Source of the DNA: Pontederia crassipes
Taxonomy: Eukaryota > Streptophyta > Magnoliopsida > Commelinales > Pontederiaceae
DNA: 64,000 nt
Assembly: GCA_030549335.1 (NCBI GenBank)
Contig: JAUKPH010000022.1
Location: forward strand, 2,852,001 to 2,916,000
Direction of reading: 5' to 3'
Shown: positions 54,601 through 64,000 of the stretch, in pieces
Position numbering within the stretch: position 1 is the first letter of the stretch
Layout of the letters: each line of letters opens with the position of its first letter
Translations under genes and position numbers: made by a program
The notes under the pieces: generated by a model
The model's input: the letters and a program-made list of their open reading frames with translations, nothing else
Database searches by the model: none
What the model was told of the DNA's origin: nothing

Positions 54601-54796
54601 TTCTACCTTAATTAGGATTAATCTAAACTGTTTGTAGGTAGTCTAGGACTTTAAATCTTTGTGGATACGACAACCTGAGTCTACTACAACTTACCTGTGC
54701 ACTTGCAGCTAGTGAGTTGGGAGATAAAAAAAAAAGAAAAATTGACCCTTTTCTTAATTTCAGCAAGTTATCACTCAATCCCTAAAATCACTATCA
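51625..54796 (+). repeat. Solo LTR of Athila class I (3.17 kb)
   Basis: A complete LTR, TGATCAC to CTATCA, 3172 bp, is flanked by atgtg at 51620-51624 and 54797-54801. No internal Athila sequence is attached, so it is a solo LTR left by LTR-LTR recombination. Length and repeat content match the Athila B LTRs. The TATA box is near 52667, and about seven cryptic ~180-bp units start at roughly 53009, 53204, 53382, 53576, 53752, 53921 and 54064. Confidence 0.95.
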
Positions 54797-54801
54797 ATGT
54801 G

Positions 54802-54951
54802 TACGTGAACACCTTCTTGTGCCTGGAAAAGTATGGGGAGCTCAATGAGAATGAGCTCCGAAGGACAAAGAGGTTCATCAATGGGCTGAATCCCGGACTG
54901 CAACCATGGGTTATGAGTGGTTGCTGCACCACTATGAAGGAGGCGGTAGAG
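54802..54951 (+). pseudogene. Tekay 2 gag, short middle piece
   Basis: 150 bp of Gag between two solo LTRs, including FLCLEKYGELNENELRRTKR, FINGLNPGLQ and a stretch typical of Tekay Gag after the capsid core. It is bounded by the target duplications atgtg (left) and tagag (right). Confidence 0.85.
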
Positions 54952-57580
54952 TGATCACTAGCTGATCGCAATAGGTTTATATCCCATTTTAGATGCATTT
55001 CACCCATATTGAGCCCTCAACTTGCCTAACTTTTGGCCAATTATGTTTGGAATGCAAGGATTGTGATAACTAGTTGATCTTTCTCATTTTATACCTAATT
55101 CCATGTGCATAGAGGTTCTGAATTGCTAAAATCCATAAATATTTCAATTCTATGCCAAGTTATCATTTTTAGGGCAAGTTATCATTCCAATGTGCAAAGT
55201 TATCATTATTTTAATTGAGCTGATTTCAAGTTATTATTTTGCTCTAAATTCCTTGCCATCATGAATTATTCATATTTGGATGACCATATTTCAATTTGTG
55301 CAAGGTTATCACTCCATTTCATAAGTTATCATTTTTTAGTGTCAAGTTATCGTTTAAGGGCAAAACTATCATTTCGATATGCAAAGCTATCAATTCTGCA
55401 TAAGGGCACTAGGAAATCATCAAATTATTGTCTTAACTCATTGCTGTTCAAATTTGATCACATTTGGACAACCACAACAAAAGTTATGATAAGTTATCAT
55501 TTTATGGCAACAAGTTATCATTCCGGGTCACCTAGTTATCAATGTTGTGAAATCCTATCTACATCTCATTCACTTGCCATATTAATCCCTTGTATGCTTT
55601 CAATGCCCCGAACCACTTTTATTTGGACAATTTTCATGATATAGTGCAAAGTTATCATTTCGGGCCTCAAAACTATTATTTTTTACTACGGATTTTAATT
55701 CTGCATAACACCAAACCCCATTTGATAATTGAGTTGACATTACTTGCTGTTATAATCCTTATTTGTTTATATCTTATTAGAAGATTTTGATGCTTGCTGT
55801 TTTGGCCCTTCTAGCAGGTGAAATAGGGCTGCACAAAAGAGAAAAAGGAGGGGGGATCACTTGCTTTTTGGCTGTAAAAAAAGCTGTCACCTGAGATATT
55901 TTCTGGTTCAGAGGACACTTGGCACAATCAAGGCATAATGGAATAATCTGATGGTGATCTAAGGGTGGAAGGAAGTCATATATAAGCTAAAAACCCTAAG
56001 GAAGAAAGGGGGAGGCTGTCCATTGCAGGAAGGAAGAAAGAAGGGTTTGGAGCTGGAATTCTGATTTCTGTCAACAGCCTTCAACCAGGATGATTTGTAT
56101 CTATTTTCTTTCCTATTGTATATCAAACTTTGTAATTATGAAGAGCTAAACTCCATTTCTCTTAGGATATGGTAGTAGTCTAATTAGTTATGGATGGGAT
56201 ATGGACAAATCTGATTTTTTGCACTGAAATCTGATTTTTGGTTTTACAATTCTGATTTTTGAACTCATATGAATCTGGCCTTGTCATTACAAGATTCTAC
56301 TTGTATTTACAACTGAGAGGTTGTCCTTTGATATACTCTTTATTCAGAAATGAATCAAGAACCAATGGCAAGTTTCTAGATTCAATTCCAATTAGAACTG
56401 ATTTTTTTTATTTCTGAAATTCATTTTTTCCATTTCTAATTTCTGAATTGTCAAATCTGTTTTCATCATTGTGGAGCCCTGATTTCTAGTAGCTGAGGAG
56501 CTGATCTTTAGGTTCCCTCTTGTTCAGAAATGAATCAAGAGACAATGGTACTTCCAAGGTTTAATTCCTTAAATTTGTGCAACTCTTCAATGCTGATTTC
56601 TGAATTTTCTGATTACTGATTTCCTGAATTTCCATTGATAATTTTCTAAAATTTGTGGAATTTGCCTTGTTATTGTTAAGCTCCTGATTTCATTTAATCA
56701 TTGAGAGGTGTACTTAAGTTTTTCTTGCTGTTCAGAGATGAACCGAGAAGCAATTGCATGTGCTGAGTTCCATATGTAATTGAGTGCTGATTTCTATCCA
56801 ATTCATTAGTGAAAATGTAGATTTCATTTCCATTTGCAACTGAGAGGCTGATTTAAAATCCTCTTGTAGTTTAGAGATAAACCAAGAAGCATTAGGACTA
56901 ATATTGGATTGATTCCATTATTGTTTAGTTAATTGAAGTAATTCCCTTATGTTTAAAGTGCAATTGGATGTTATCATATTTCTGATTTTCATTGCAATTG
57001 CCAAAAATCAGCAAGGAATTTTGATCTTGAGCCTAATGATAACTTGATATTCAGTGGGGATCCTCTTCTAATTCAATCTAGCTAACATTTATATGAGAAT
57101 ATAATGATTAGTTTTGGACAAATTCAACTGTGAGAGAAGCCATGTTAAGATTGAATCAGATTTGACTAAAAATTAATAACTTGTCCCATTCCATCCATAA
57201 TTAAGTTAGATGAACCTCAACCCCTAGGAGAACCTTTCTCATTGATTGATAATCACTTTTATCCCTTAGTTTAGCATTCATAATTCAGTTTTGATAAATT
57301 TCCAAATGTCCAAAAATAGTTATCATTTTGCATTTCCTTAAAAATATATTTTTACTTCCCTTCAATTTTCTGTTTTTGCCACTTTAAGTAGGACTAGTCT
57401 AAGTTATTTTTAGGGAGTCTTTGGCTTCAAATCACTGTGGATACGACATTTGGGTAGACTATAATTGACCTGTATACTTGCAATAGAGAGTGAATTAGGG
57501 AGTTAGATCAAAAATTGAAAAATCTAAAATTTGACCCCAAAATCAGCAAGTTATCATTACACCCCTCAATATCACTATCA
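54952..57580 (+). repeat. Solo LTR of Athila class II (2.63 kb)
   Basis: A complete LTR of 2629 bp is flanked by tagag at 54947-54951 and 57581-57585. Its length equals the Athila A 3' LTR, and it holds four cryptic ~180-bp units (about 56313, 56492, 56700 and 56840). No internal sequence remains. It is more diverged from the Athila A LTRs than those are from each other, so it may be older. Confidence 0.95.
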
Positions 57581-57585
57581 TAGAG

Positions 57586-57900
57586 CTTGCCACTAAAAGG
57601 AAATACCAAGAAAGAAAGATGACCAAGGGAAAGACCATCAAGAAGCATGAAGGGAAGGCCCAAGGAAGTAACCTAAGGAAGGCACCATACTACTCTCCAA
57701 AGAAGGTAGAACCAACCAAGCCCACATGCTCTTATTGTGGGAGAACTCACTTTGGTGAATGTCGCATGAAGACCGGGACATGCCTACAATGTGGCAAGGA
57801 GGGACACAATATAAGGGACTGCCCGGAGAAGCGTGGAGATAATCGCAACAAACGGAAGATGGTGGCAAACCCACCAAGGGCTCCAACAAGAGTTTTCGCC
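57586..57900 (+). pseudogene. Tekay 2 gag C-terminus with zinc knuckle
   Basis: A basic stretch (KGKTIKKHEGKAQGSNLRKA) precedes CSYCGRTHFGEC and the zinc knuckle CLQCGKEGHNIRDC (C-x2-C-x4-H-x4-C), which binds element RNA in the family. It is followed directly by the protease domain. Confidence 0.88.
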
Positions 57901-58245
57901 ATGGAAGTGGATGAGGCCACACAAGAAAATGATGTGATCCAAGGTAATATTCTAATTGCCGATCACTATGCAAATGTTCTCTTCGATTCGGGTGTAACCC
58001 ATTCTTTTATCTCTCATGCATTTGCTAGCATGCTAAAAGTAAGACCTCTAGTTACTAATTGTCAACTAGAAGTTGTGACCCCTAACGGAATGGTAGGCAC
58101 TAGGAGATATATCCCTAATGTATCCATAGAAATAGATGGAAAGAATTTCCCATGCTATCTCATGTTGCTTCCTATGGTAGACTATGATGTAATTCTAGGA
58201 ATGGATTGGTTATCATATAATGATGCTCACATGTATTGCAAATAA
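57900..58245 (+). pseudogene. Tekay 2 aspartic protease region
   Basis: VLFDSGVTHSFISHAFA (active-site Asp-Ser-Gly) and VILGMDWLSYNDAHM about 70 residues later define the retropepsin. It matches Tekay 1 at 59-382. Confidence 0.88.
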
Positions 58246-58284
58246 AAGAAAGTTTTTATAGGTGACCATCAAGGAAAGTCTACA

Positions 58285-59061
58285 ATGATTAGGGGAATTC
58301 TCTCCAAGGAAGCCAAGGTGCTAATTTCTGCAACTAAGGCAAGCAAGATGATTAAAAAGGAGCAAGAGGATTTCTGGCAAGCGTCGTCAAGATGGGATTC
58401 ACAACCCAAGGCACTTGAATCCTTGGATGTGATAAGAGAATATCCCGATGTCTTTCCGGAAGTCATTGCGGGATTACCACCAAGAAGGGAAGTTGAGTTC
58501 AATATTGAACTACTTCCAGGGACCACTCCCATCTTGAAGCCGCCCTACCGAATGGCTTCGGCGGAGATGCATGAACTAAAGACACAACTGCAAGAACTTT
58601 TGGATAAGGGGTTCATCAGGCGAAGCGTCTCACCATGGGGCGCACTGGTACTATTTGTCAAGAAGAAAGATGGTTCGTTAAGGTTGTGCATCGACTACCG
58701 AATGCTCAACAAAGTCACGGTGAAGAATAAGTACCCCTTACCAAGAATCGACTATCTCTTTGATCAATTATCGACGTCATCGGTTTTCTCTAAAATCGAC
58801 TTAAGAAGTGGCTACCATCAACTAAGAGTAGCCGAGCAAGATGTTCCCAAAATGGCATTTCATTCAAGGTATGGACACTATAAATTTTTAGTTATACCTT
58901 TTGGACTAACGAATGCGCCCACCGCATTCATGGATTTGATGAATAGGGTCTTCCGTCCATACTTGAAAAAGTTCGTTATTGTATTTGTGGATGACATCCT
59001 CATCTACTCATCAAGTCCGGAAGAACACCGGGAACACCTCGCATTGTGTTGGAAACTTTAA
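58285..59061 (+). pseudogene. Tekay 2 reverse transcriptase region
   Basis: A long open stretch carries a linker ([20 protein letters not shown]) and the RT blocks [56 protein letters not shown] and [11 protein letters not shown] with the catalytic aspartates. RT copies the genomic RNA. It is closely similar to Tekay 1 at 550-1216 and belongs to a fossil copy. Confidence 0.9.
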
Positions 59062-59783
59062 GGAACAAGCTCTATGCCAAGTTTTTTAAATGCGAATTTT
59101 GGCTTGAAGAAGTGATGTTTCTTGGACATATCGTGTCAAGACATGGAGTGCCTGTGGATCCGGCTAAAGTTGAAGCAGTGACCAATTGGAATAGGCCCAA
59201 GAGTGTGACTGAAATTAGAAGTTTCTTGGGACTTGCTAGATATTATAGAAGGTTTATCCATGATTTTTCCAAGATTGCCGCACCTATGACAAAACTAACA
59301 AGGAAGGGCGAGAAGTTCATATGGTCGCAAGCATGTGAAACAAGCTTTCAAGAGCTAAAAAGAAGACTTACAATGGCACCAATCTTAGTCATTCCCATGG
59401 AAAGTGAAGGCTATGCCATTTATAGTGATGCTTGTGGTACCGGATTAGGTTGTGTGCTTATGCAACATGGCAAGGTGGTAGCATATGCTTCTCGACAATT
59501 GAAGAAGCATGAAGTCAACTATCCAACTCATGACTTAGAGTTAGCGGCGGTTGTTTTTGCATTGAAGATATGGCGTCACTACTTGTATGGTGAAGATTTT
59601 GAAGTATACACGGACCACAAGAGCTTGAAGTATGCGTTCTCACAAAAAGAATTGAACATGAGGCAAAGAAGATGTCTTGAGTTCCTTAAGGACTATGAGT
59701 TCGCCATATTGTACCACCCCAAGAAAGCAAATGTAGTTGCGGATGCACTAAGTCACAAGTGGGAAGGATCACTTGGATGTTAA
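59046..59783 (+). pseudogene. Tekay 2 RT connection and RNase H region
   Basis: [20 protein letters not shown] and [18 protein letters not shown] form the RT thumb. RNase H has [56 protein letters not shown] and [11 protein letters not shown]. Order and spacing follow the lineage. Confidence 0.9.
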
Positions 59784-59816
59784 AATGTCAACAAGTGGAA
59801 TCTTGTAGAAAGCATA

Positions 59817-61322
59817 GTGCAATGGGCCCCAACCATTTTTGGCCAAAGGATCATATGTATGGCTCATCATGTGATCGAATCAAGCTTAGTTAGAAGAATT
59901 ATTGAAGCTCAAAGAAGGGATTCCGGATATGCAAGAATGATCAACGTTTGTAAAGGGGAAAGGAATCACTTCAAGTATGGCGAAGATGGTGCAATTATAT
60001 ACAAGAACCGATTATGGGTTCCAAAGGACAAGGCATTAAGAAGAGAGATTTTGGATGAGTATCACAAGTCCGAATTCTCAATTCATCTCGGAAGCACCAA
60101 AATGTTCAAGAACTTGCAAAGAAACTTTTGGTGGGAAGACATGAAAAAGAAAGTGGCCAAGTATGTAGCCAAGTGCATAGTTTGTCAACAAGTCAAGTTC
60201 GAGCACCGAAGGCCTTGTGGTAAATTACAACCTTTATCTATTCCGGAATGGAAATGGCAAAGTATCTCCATGGATTTTGTGATAGGATTACCTCGAACTC
60301 GGAAAGGACATGATGCGATTTGGGTTGCCCATTTGACAAAATCGGCTCACTTCATTCCTATGAAATTGAGTCAATCCATGGAAAGCATGGTTGAGCTATA
60401 TGTGAACGAGATTATCCATTTGCATGGAATTCCAGCTTCTATTGTTTCGGATAGAGATCCGAGGTTCACTTCAAGATTTTGGAAAGGCCTCCAAAATGCC
60501 TTTGGAACAAGGCTGAATTTTAGCATGGCATTTCATCCTCAAACGGATGGCCAAAGTGAAAGGACAATCCAAACATTTGAAGATATGCTTAGGGCTTGTG
60601 CCTTAGATTGTTATGGAAATTGGGATGACCACCTTCCTTTGATGGAATTTGCCTATAACAATAGTTATCACGCAAGTATTAAGATGGCTCCCTTTGAGGC
60701 CTTGTATGGAAGGCCTTGTCGATCTCCGGCATGTTGGAGTGAAATCGGAGAAGAAAGATATCTTGGACCAGATTTGGTCCACATGTATATTGATAAAGTA
60801 GAGCTCATCAAGCAAAGGATGTTAGCGGCACAAAGTAGACAAAAGAGTTATGCAGACCTGAGAAGACGAGAGCAACTCTATGAAGTTGGGGATCATGTAA
60901 TGCTTAACGTTTCACCAACTAAGGGTGTCATGAGATTTAGCAAGAAAGGAAAGTTGACACCAAGATATATTGGACCCTTTGAAATTTTAGAGAAAGTTGG
61001 CGAAGCGGTTTATAAGCTAGCACTACCACCTTCATATGCAAGACTTCATAATGTTTTCCATGTGTCAATGCTCCGAAAGTATGTCCATGATGAAGCGAAT
61101 GTGATTCAGATTGAAGAACCAAATATCAAGGAGGATATCACTTATGTGGAGCAACCTATAGAGATAATAGATTATCAAGTCAAGCACCTCAAGAACAAGA
61201 CCATTCCCATGGTCAAAATAGCATGGAAGCATCACCGTGGACAAGAAGCAACATGGGATCTCGAAGTGGAAATGCGAGAGAAGTTTCCGAAACTCTTCGG
61301 TAAGCAATTTAAGATTTACTAA
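59817..61322 (+). CDS. Tekay 2 integrase with chromodomain (fossil, long open frame)
   Basis: A 501-residue frame holds the whole integrase. The zinc finger has H83, H90, C120 and C123. The catalytic core has D153 (SMDFVIGLP), D212 ([10 protein letters not shown]) and E248 (DGQSERTIQTFED), i.e. DD35E spacing. The GPY/F module is YIGPFEILEKVGEAVYKLA. The C-terminal chromodomain is VKIAWKHHRGQEATWDLEV. In chromoviruses this last module is linked to targeting of heterochromatin. It lies downstream of RNase H and ends just before the hairpin and polypurine tract. As a polyprotein part, its first Met is not a true start. Confidence 0.92.
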   Translation: MQWAPTIFGQRIICMAHHVIESSLVRRIIEAQRRDSGYARMINVCKGERNHFKYGEDGAIIYKNRLWVPKDKALRREILDEYHKSEFSIHLGSTKMFKNLQRNFWWEDMKKKVAKYVAKCIVCQQVKFEHRRPCGKLQPLSIPEWKWQSISMDFVIGLPRTRKGHDAIWVAHLTKSAHFIPMKLSQSMESMVELYVNEIIHLHGIPASIVSDRDPRFTSRFWKGLQNAFGTRLNFSMAFHPQTDGQSERTIQTFEDMLRACALDCYGNWDDHLPLMEFAYNNSYHASIKMAPFEALYGRPCRSPACWSEIGEERYLGPDLVHMYIDKVELIKQRMLAAQSRQKSYADLRRREQLYEVGDHVMLNVSPTKGVMRFSKKGKLTPRYIGPFEILEKVGEAVYKLALPPSYARLHNVFHVSMLRKYVHDEANVIQIEEPNIKEDITYVEQPIEIIDYQVKHLKNKTIPMVKIAWKHHRGQEATWDLEVEMREKFPKLFGKQFKIY

Positions 61323-61358
61323 AATTCGAGGACGAATTTTTCTTGAAGGAAGGTGGGT
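61321..61358 (+). promoter_or_regulatory. Tekay 2 hairpin and polypurine tract
   Basis: AAAATTCG and CGAATTTT pair over 8 bp with loop AGGA at 61321-61340. The purine-rich GAAGGAAGGTGGGT then abuts the 3' LTR. Confidence 0.75.
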
Positions 61359-61966
61359 TGTAACATCCGTTCTAATAAAAAAAAGAGAAAACAAAGTAAA
61401 TGAAGCCCACCAGCCCATACACCCTATTGTCCAATGTATAAAAGGGGGAGCCCTAACCTTTTTCTCCTTTCCACCTACCCAGCCGACATTCCCCACTAAA
61501 ACCGCATATTATGCTACAACAACACCCCTTTCTCTCATCTCCTCTCTCCCTCAAAACCCCCATTCAGCCAGCACTTAAGGAGGGCATTTGGAGCTACAGT
61601 GAATATGGTTTCTCCCTTAGCACACTCTAGCATTCTCCTTCACTCACCATGTAGCTACAGTGAGCTCCCTTTTGAGCTATTAGCTTAGTGTTAAGCTCTT
61701 CTCTTTATGTGGACATCAAGGGAAGAAGGAAGCTAAGAGAGGAAGGAAGGGAAATAGAGGAAGAAGATTAGGAGATTAGGACTTGCTAATCAAGGTATGT
61801 TGAGGGGATCAAAACCTCCATAACCTCACCCTAATGATGTTTTAATGTGTGGATTAGGGCTTAAGAACAACCCTTGTTCTTAGATGATGGATTAGGGAAT
61901 GTGCATTAGTGATTCATGTTTTATAGATTACTATGCCATTGTTAATCATGATATGTACCTCATGTA
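61359..61966 (+). repeat. Tekay 2 3' LTR, first 608 bp
   Basis: It matches the 5' LTR from 48363 to about 48957 with scattered differences and small indels, including the TATA box TATAAAAG at 61437-61444. It stops at the Athila LTR inserted at 61967. Confidence 0.92.
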
Positions 61967-64000
61967 TGATAGTGAATTTTAGGGGTAGAGTGATAACTTG
62001 CTGATTTTTAGGTCAAGAGTCAAATTTTTCAATTTTTGTTTCAACTCCCTAACTCACTCCCTACTACAGTGCATAGGTCAATTGTAGTAACCCTAAATAT
62101 TGTATCCACAGTAATTTAAAGTCCTAGACTACCTAAGAATAATTTAGACTAATCCTATTTAAAGTGGTAAAACAGATTTTTAAATGGAAATGAAAATAGA
62201 TTTTTCAGGAAGGTTAAATGATAACTATTTTTGAGTTTCAGAAAGGTTAACTAAATTGAGTTATAAATGCTAATCTAGAGGCTAAAAGAGTTTATCTATC
62301 AATGAGGAAGGTCCTCCTAGGAATTGGGATTCATTTAATTTAATTATGGATGGAAATGAACAAGTTATCACTTTTTAGTCAAATCTGATTCAACCTTAAA
62401 TATGACTATTTTCACAGCTCAATTAGACCAGAACTAAACAATATATTGTCATATAATTGTTAGCCAAGTTGAATTAGAAGAGGATCCCCACTGAAAATCA
62501 AGTTATCATTATGTTCAATCCAAGTCACTTTGCTGATTTTTTTGGCAATTCAATAAAATCTGAAATGATAACTTCTAAATTGCACTTTGAAAATGAAGGG
62601 AATGCTTCAATCAACTAAACAGGGATGAAATCAATCCAATATTAATGCTAGTGTTCCTTGGTTTATCTCTGAACTACAAGAGGACTTTGATTCAACCTCT
62701 CAGCTGCAATTAAAAATGAAGTCCACACTTAACATTAGATATTTGGAACCAATATGCATAGAATCTCAAGTTTGGGAAATCAGAAATTATCATTGCTCCT
62801 TGGCTCATCTCTGAATCTCAAGGAATGCCTTAAAACCATCTCTCAATGATGGATTAAAGTGGGGCTTAACAATGACAATCAGATTTTAGAAATTTCAGGA
62901 AACCAGAAATCAACAACTCATAAAAATCAGAAAAGCTAATGATAATTACAGAATTGAATCATAGGATTGTCAAAGTTTCTTAATTCATTTTTGAAAAAGA
63001 TTGGGATATATGATAACCTCTCAATTGTTCAATTAATTCAGTCCCCAATGACAATCAGATTTAGACAACTCAGAAAATCAGAAATTAGAAAGTTCAGAAA
63101 TCAGGAAATCAGAAATCAGATTTTCAATCAAAATAGAATCCAGAAACTTGGCATGGACTCTTTGCTCATTTATAAATAAAGATTAGACCAAATGACAACT
63201 TCTCAGTTGTAAATACAAGTAGGGTCTTCCAATGACAAGAACAAATTCAGATTACTACAGATTTCAAAATTAATTCAGAACTTGATTCAAATGAGGAAAT
63301 AAGTTTTGTCCCTAATCTATCCACAACATATATTAGACTACTACCCTATCCTAAGAGGCATGGAATTTAGTTCCTCATATTTACAAAATCAGATACAAGA
63401 TAGAGTGAAAAACTCAGATAAATCATCCTGGATTAGCTCTTGTCGATAGGATTTCCAGCAACACTTCAGTCTCCTTCTTTGCTCCAAATCCTTGCTGCCT
63501 TCTCCTCCAATCTTGCAATGGCCGACCCCCCTTTCATTCCAGGGTTTATTCAGCTTATATATGGTCTTTAATCACCCTTAGACCAGCATCTAAATGTCCC
63601 ATAATCTCTGATTGTGCCAAGTGTCCAGTCCTGACATTCCAGCTGCAGAAATCAGCAGCTTTTTGGAGTGGTCCCCCCACCTTTATACACTTTATTTTCC
63701 CTGCTAGAAGAGGTAGAACACCAAGCATCAAAATCCTCAAATAGGAAATGAACAAATAAGGATAAGGAGAGCCACCAGGGTCAGCTCAAACATCAAATAA
63801 AATCTGGTGTTATGAAGATGTGAAATCAGTAATTAAAATGATAAGTTTGAGAACCCGGAATGATAACTTTGCATAAATCTTGAAAAATGATCAAATATGG
63901 ATGGTTCAGAGCATTGAAGGCATCAAATGGATTAGGATGAAAAGTGAGTGAAGTCAGAAATCAAATCTGAATAAGATTTCATAGGAATGATAACTTGGGT
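61967..64000 (-). repeat. Athila class II LTR, minus strand, cut by window edge
   Basis: It starts TGATAGTG, the complement of the CTATCA LTR end. Read on the minus strand it follows the Athila A LTR, with the four cryptic units and the region of the TATA box (TTATATATGG at about 63555). A full 2.63 kb LTR would end near 64595, outside. Whether it is a solo LTR or a full element cannot be told. The preceding atgta is the probable target duplication. Confidence 0.9.

Larger units (their letters stand above)
48363..64000 (+). mobile_element. Tekay-type chromovirus 2 with three Athila insertions (runs off right edge)
   Basis: The 5' LTR (48363-50993), tRNA-iMet primer site, gag, protease, RT, RNase H, integrase with chromodomain, hairpin/polypurine tract and the start of the 3' LTR (61359-61966) are all visible. 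The gag region contains two solo Athila LTRs (51625-54796 and 54952-57580), and the 3' LTR is interrupted by a minus-strand Athila LTR at 61967. The overlapping parts of the two Tekay LTRs differ by several percent by eye plus short indels, so the element is older than its solo-LTR inserts. The copy is broken in a few places. The 5-bp flank on the left is ataga; the other flank is outside. Confidence 0.94.

Noticed and set aside
54697-54950. Frame running from solo Athila LTR into Tekay 2 gag
   Set aside because: It is an accidental reading across an insertion border; the LTR part is non-coding.

Overview
The window looks like intergenic heterochromatin from a flowering plant. It is packed with plant-type LTR retrotransposons of the Tekay/Del and Athila lineages of Ty3/gypsy, a CACTA (En/Spm-like) DNA transposon and a small RTE-type LINE fragment. 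I could not support any intact host gene, tRNA, rRNA or CRISPR array. Species cannot be named from this sequence alone.

Layout. Positions 1-5860 are the 3' part of a Tekay chromovirus (protease, RT, RNase H, integrase, chromodomain) with a 2.4 kb 3' LTR. Positions 5861-8735 are older background: a GC-rich exon-like block, a foldback repeat and a minus-strand LTR remnant with short tandem repeats. Positions 8736-34923 are Athila element A (+ strand, 5-bp target duplication ataat). Its integrase region is split by Athila element B (16051-29764, - strand, target duplication aaggg). Element B in turn carries a 218-bp RTE-type LINE tail (19744-19961) with a 15-bp target duplication. Positions 34929-35542 and 45161-45337 look like the end of a small chromovirus, whose LTR is split by a CACTA transposon (35543-45157, target duplication ata). 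That transposon has degenerate TNPD-like and TNPA-like genes and a piece of a second CACTA inside it. Positions 45338-48362 are an older minus-strand LTR remnant and a microsatellite.

Positions 48363-64000 are a second Tekay element of a different family, running off the right edge. It carries three Athila-type insertions: two complete solo LTRs in its gag region (51625-54796 and 54952-57580), each with a 5-bp target duplication, and a minus-strand Athila LTR in its 3' LTR (61967 to window end).

The nesting gives a relative chronology. The background LTR remnants and small chromovirus are oldest, then the Tekay elements and the CACTA, then the Athila copies; the RTE piece postdates Athila B. 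The retroelement copies are fossils. The most unusual signals are structural: cryptic ~180-bp repeats that appear to set Athila LTR length, an internal second polypurine tract beside a TTATCA cluster, GGTCGACC palindrome arrays shared by two Tekay LTR families, and tandemly duplicated small exons in the CACTA TNPA-like gene. I found no convincing new enzymatic or defence system.
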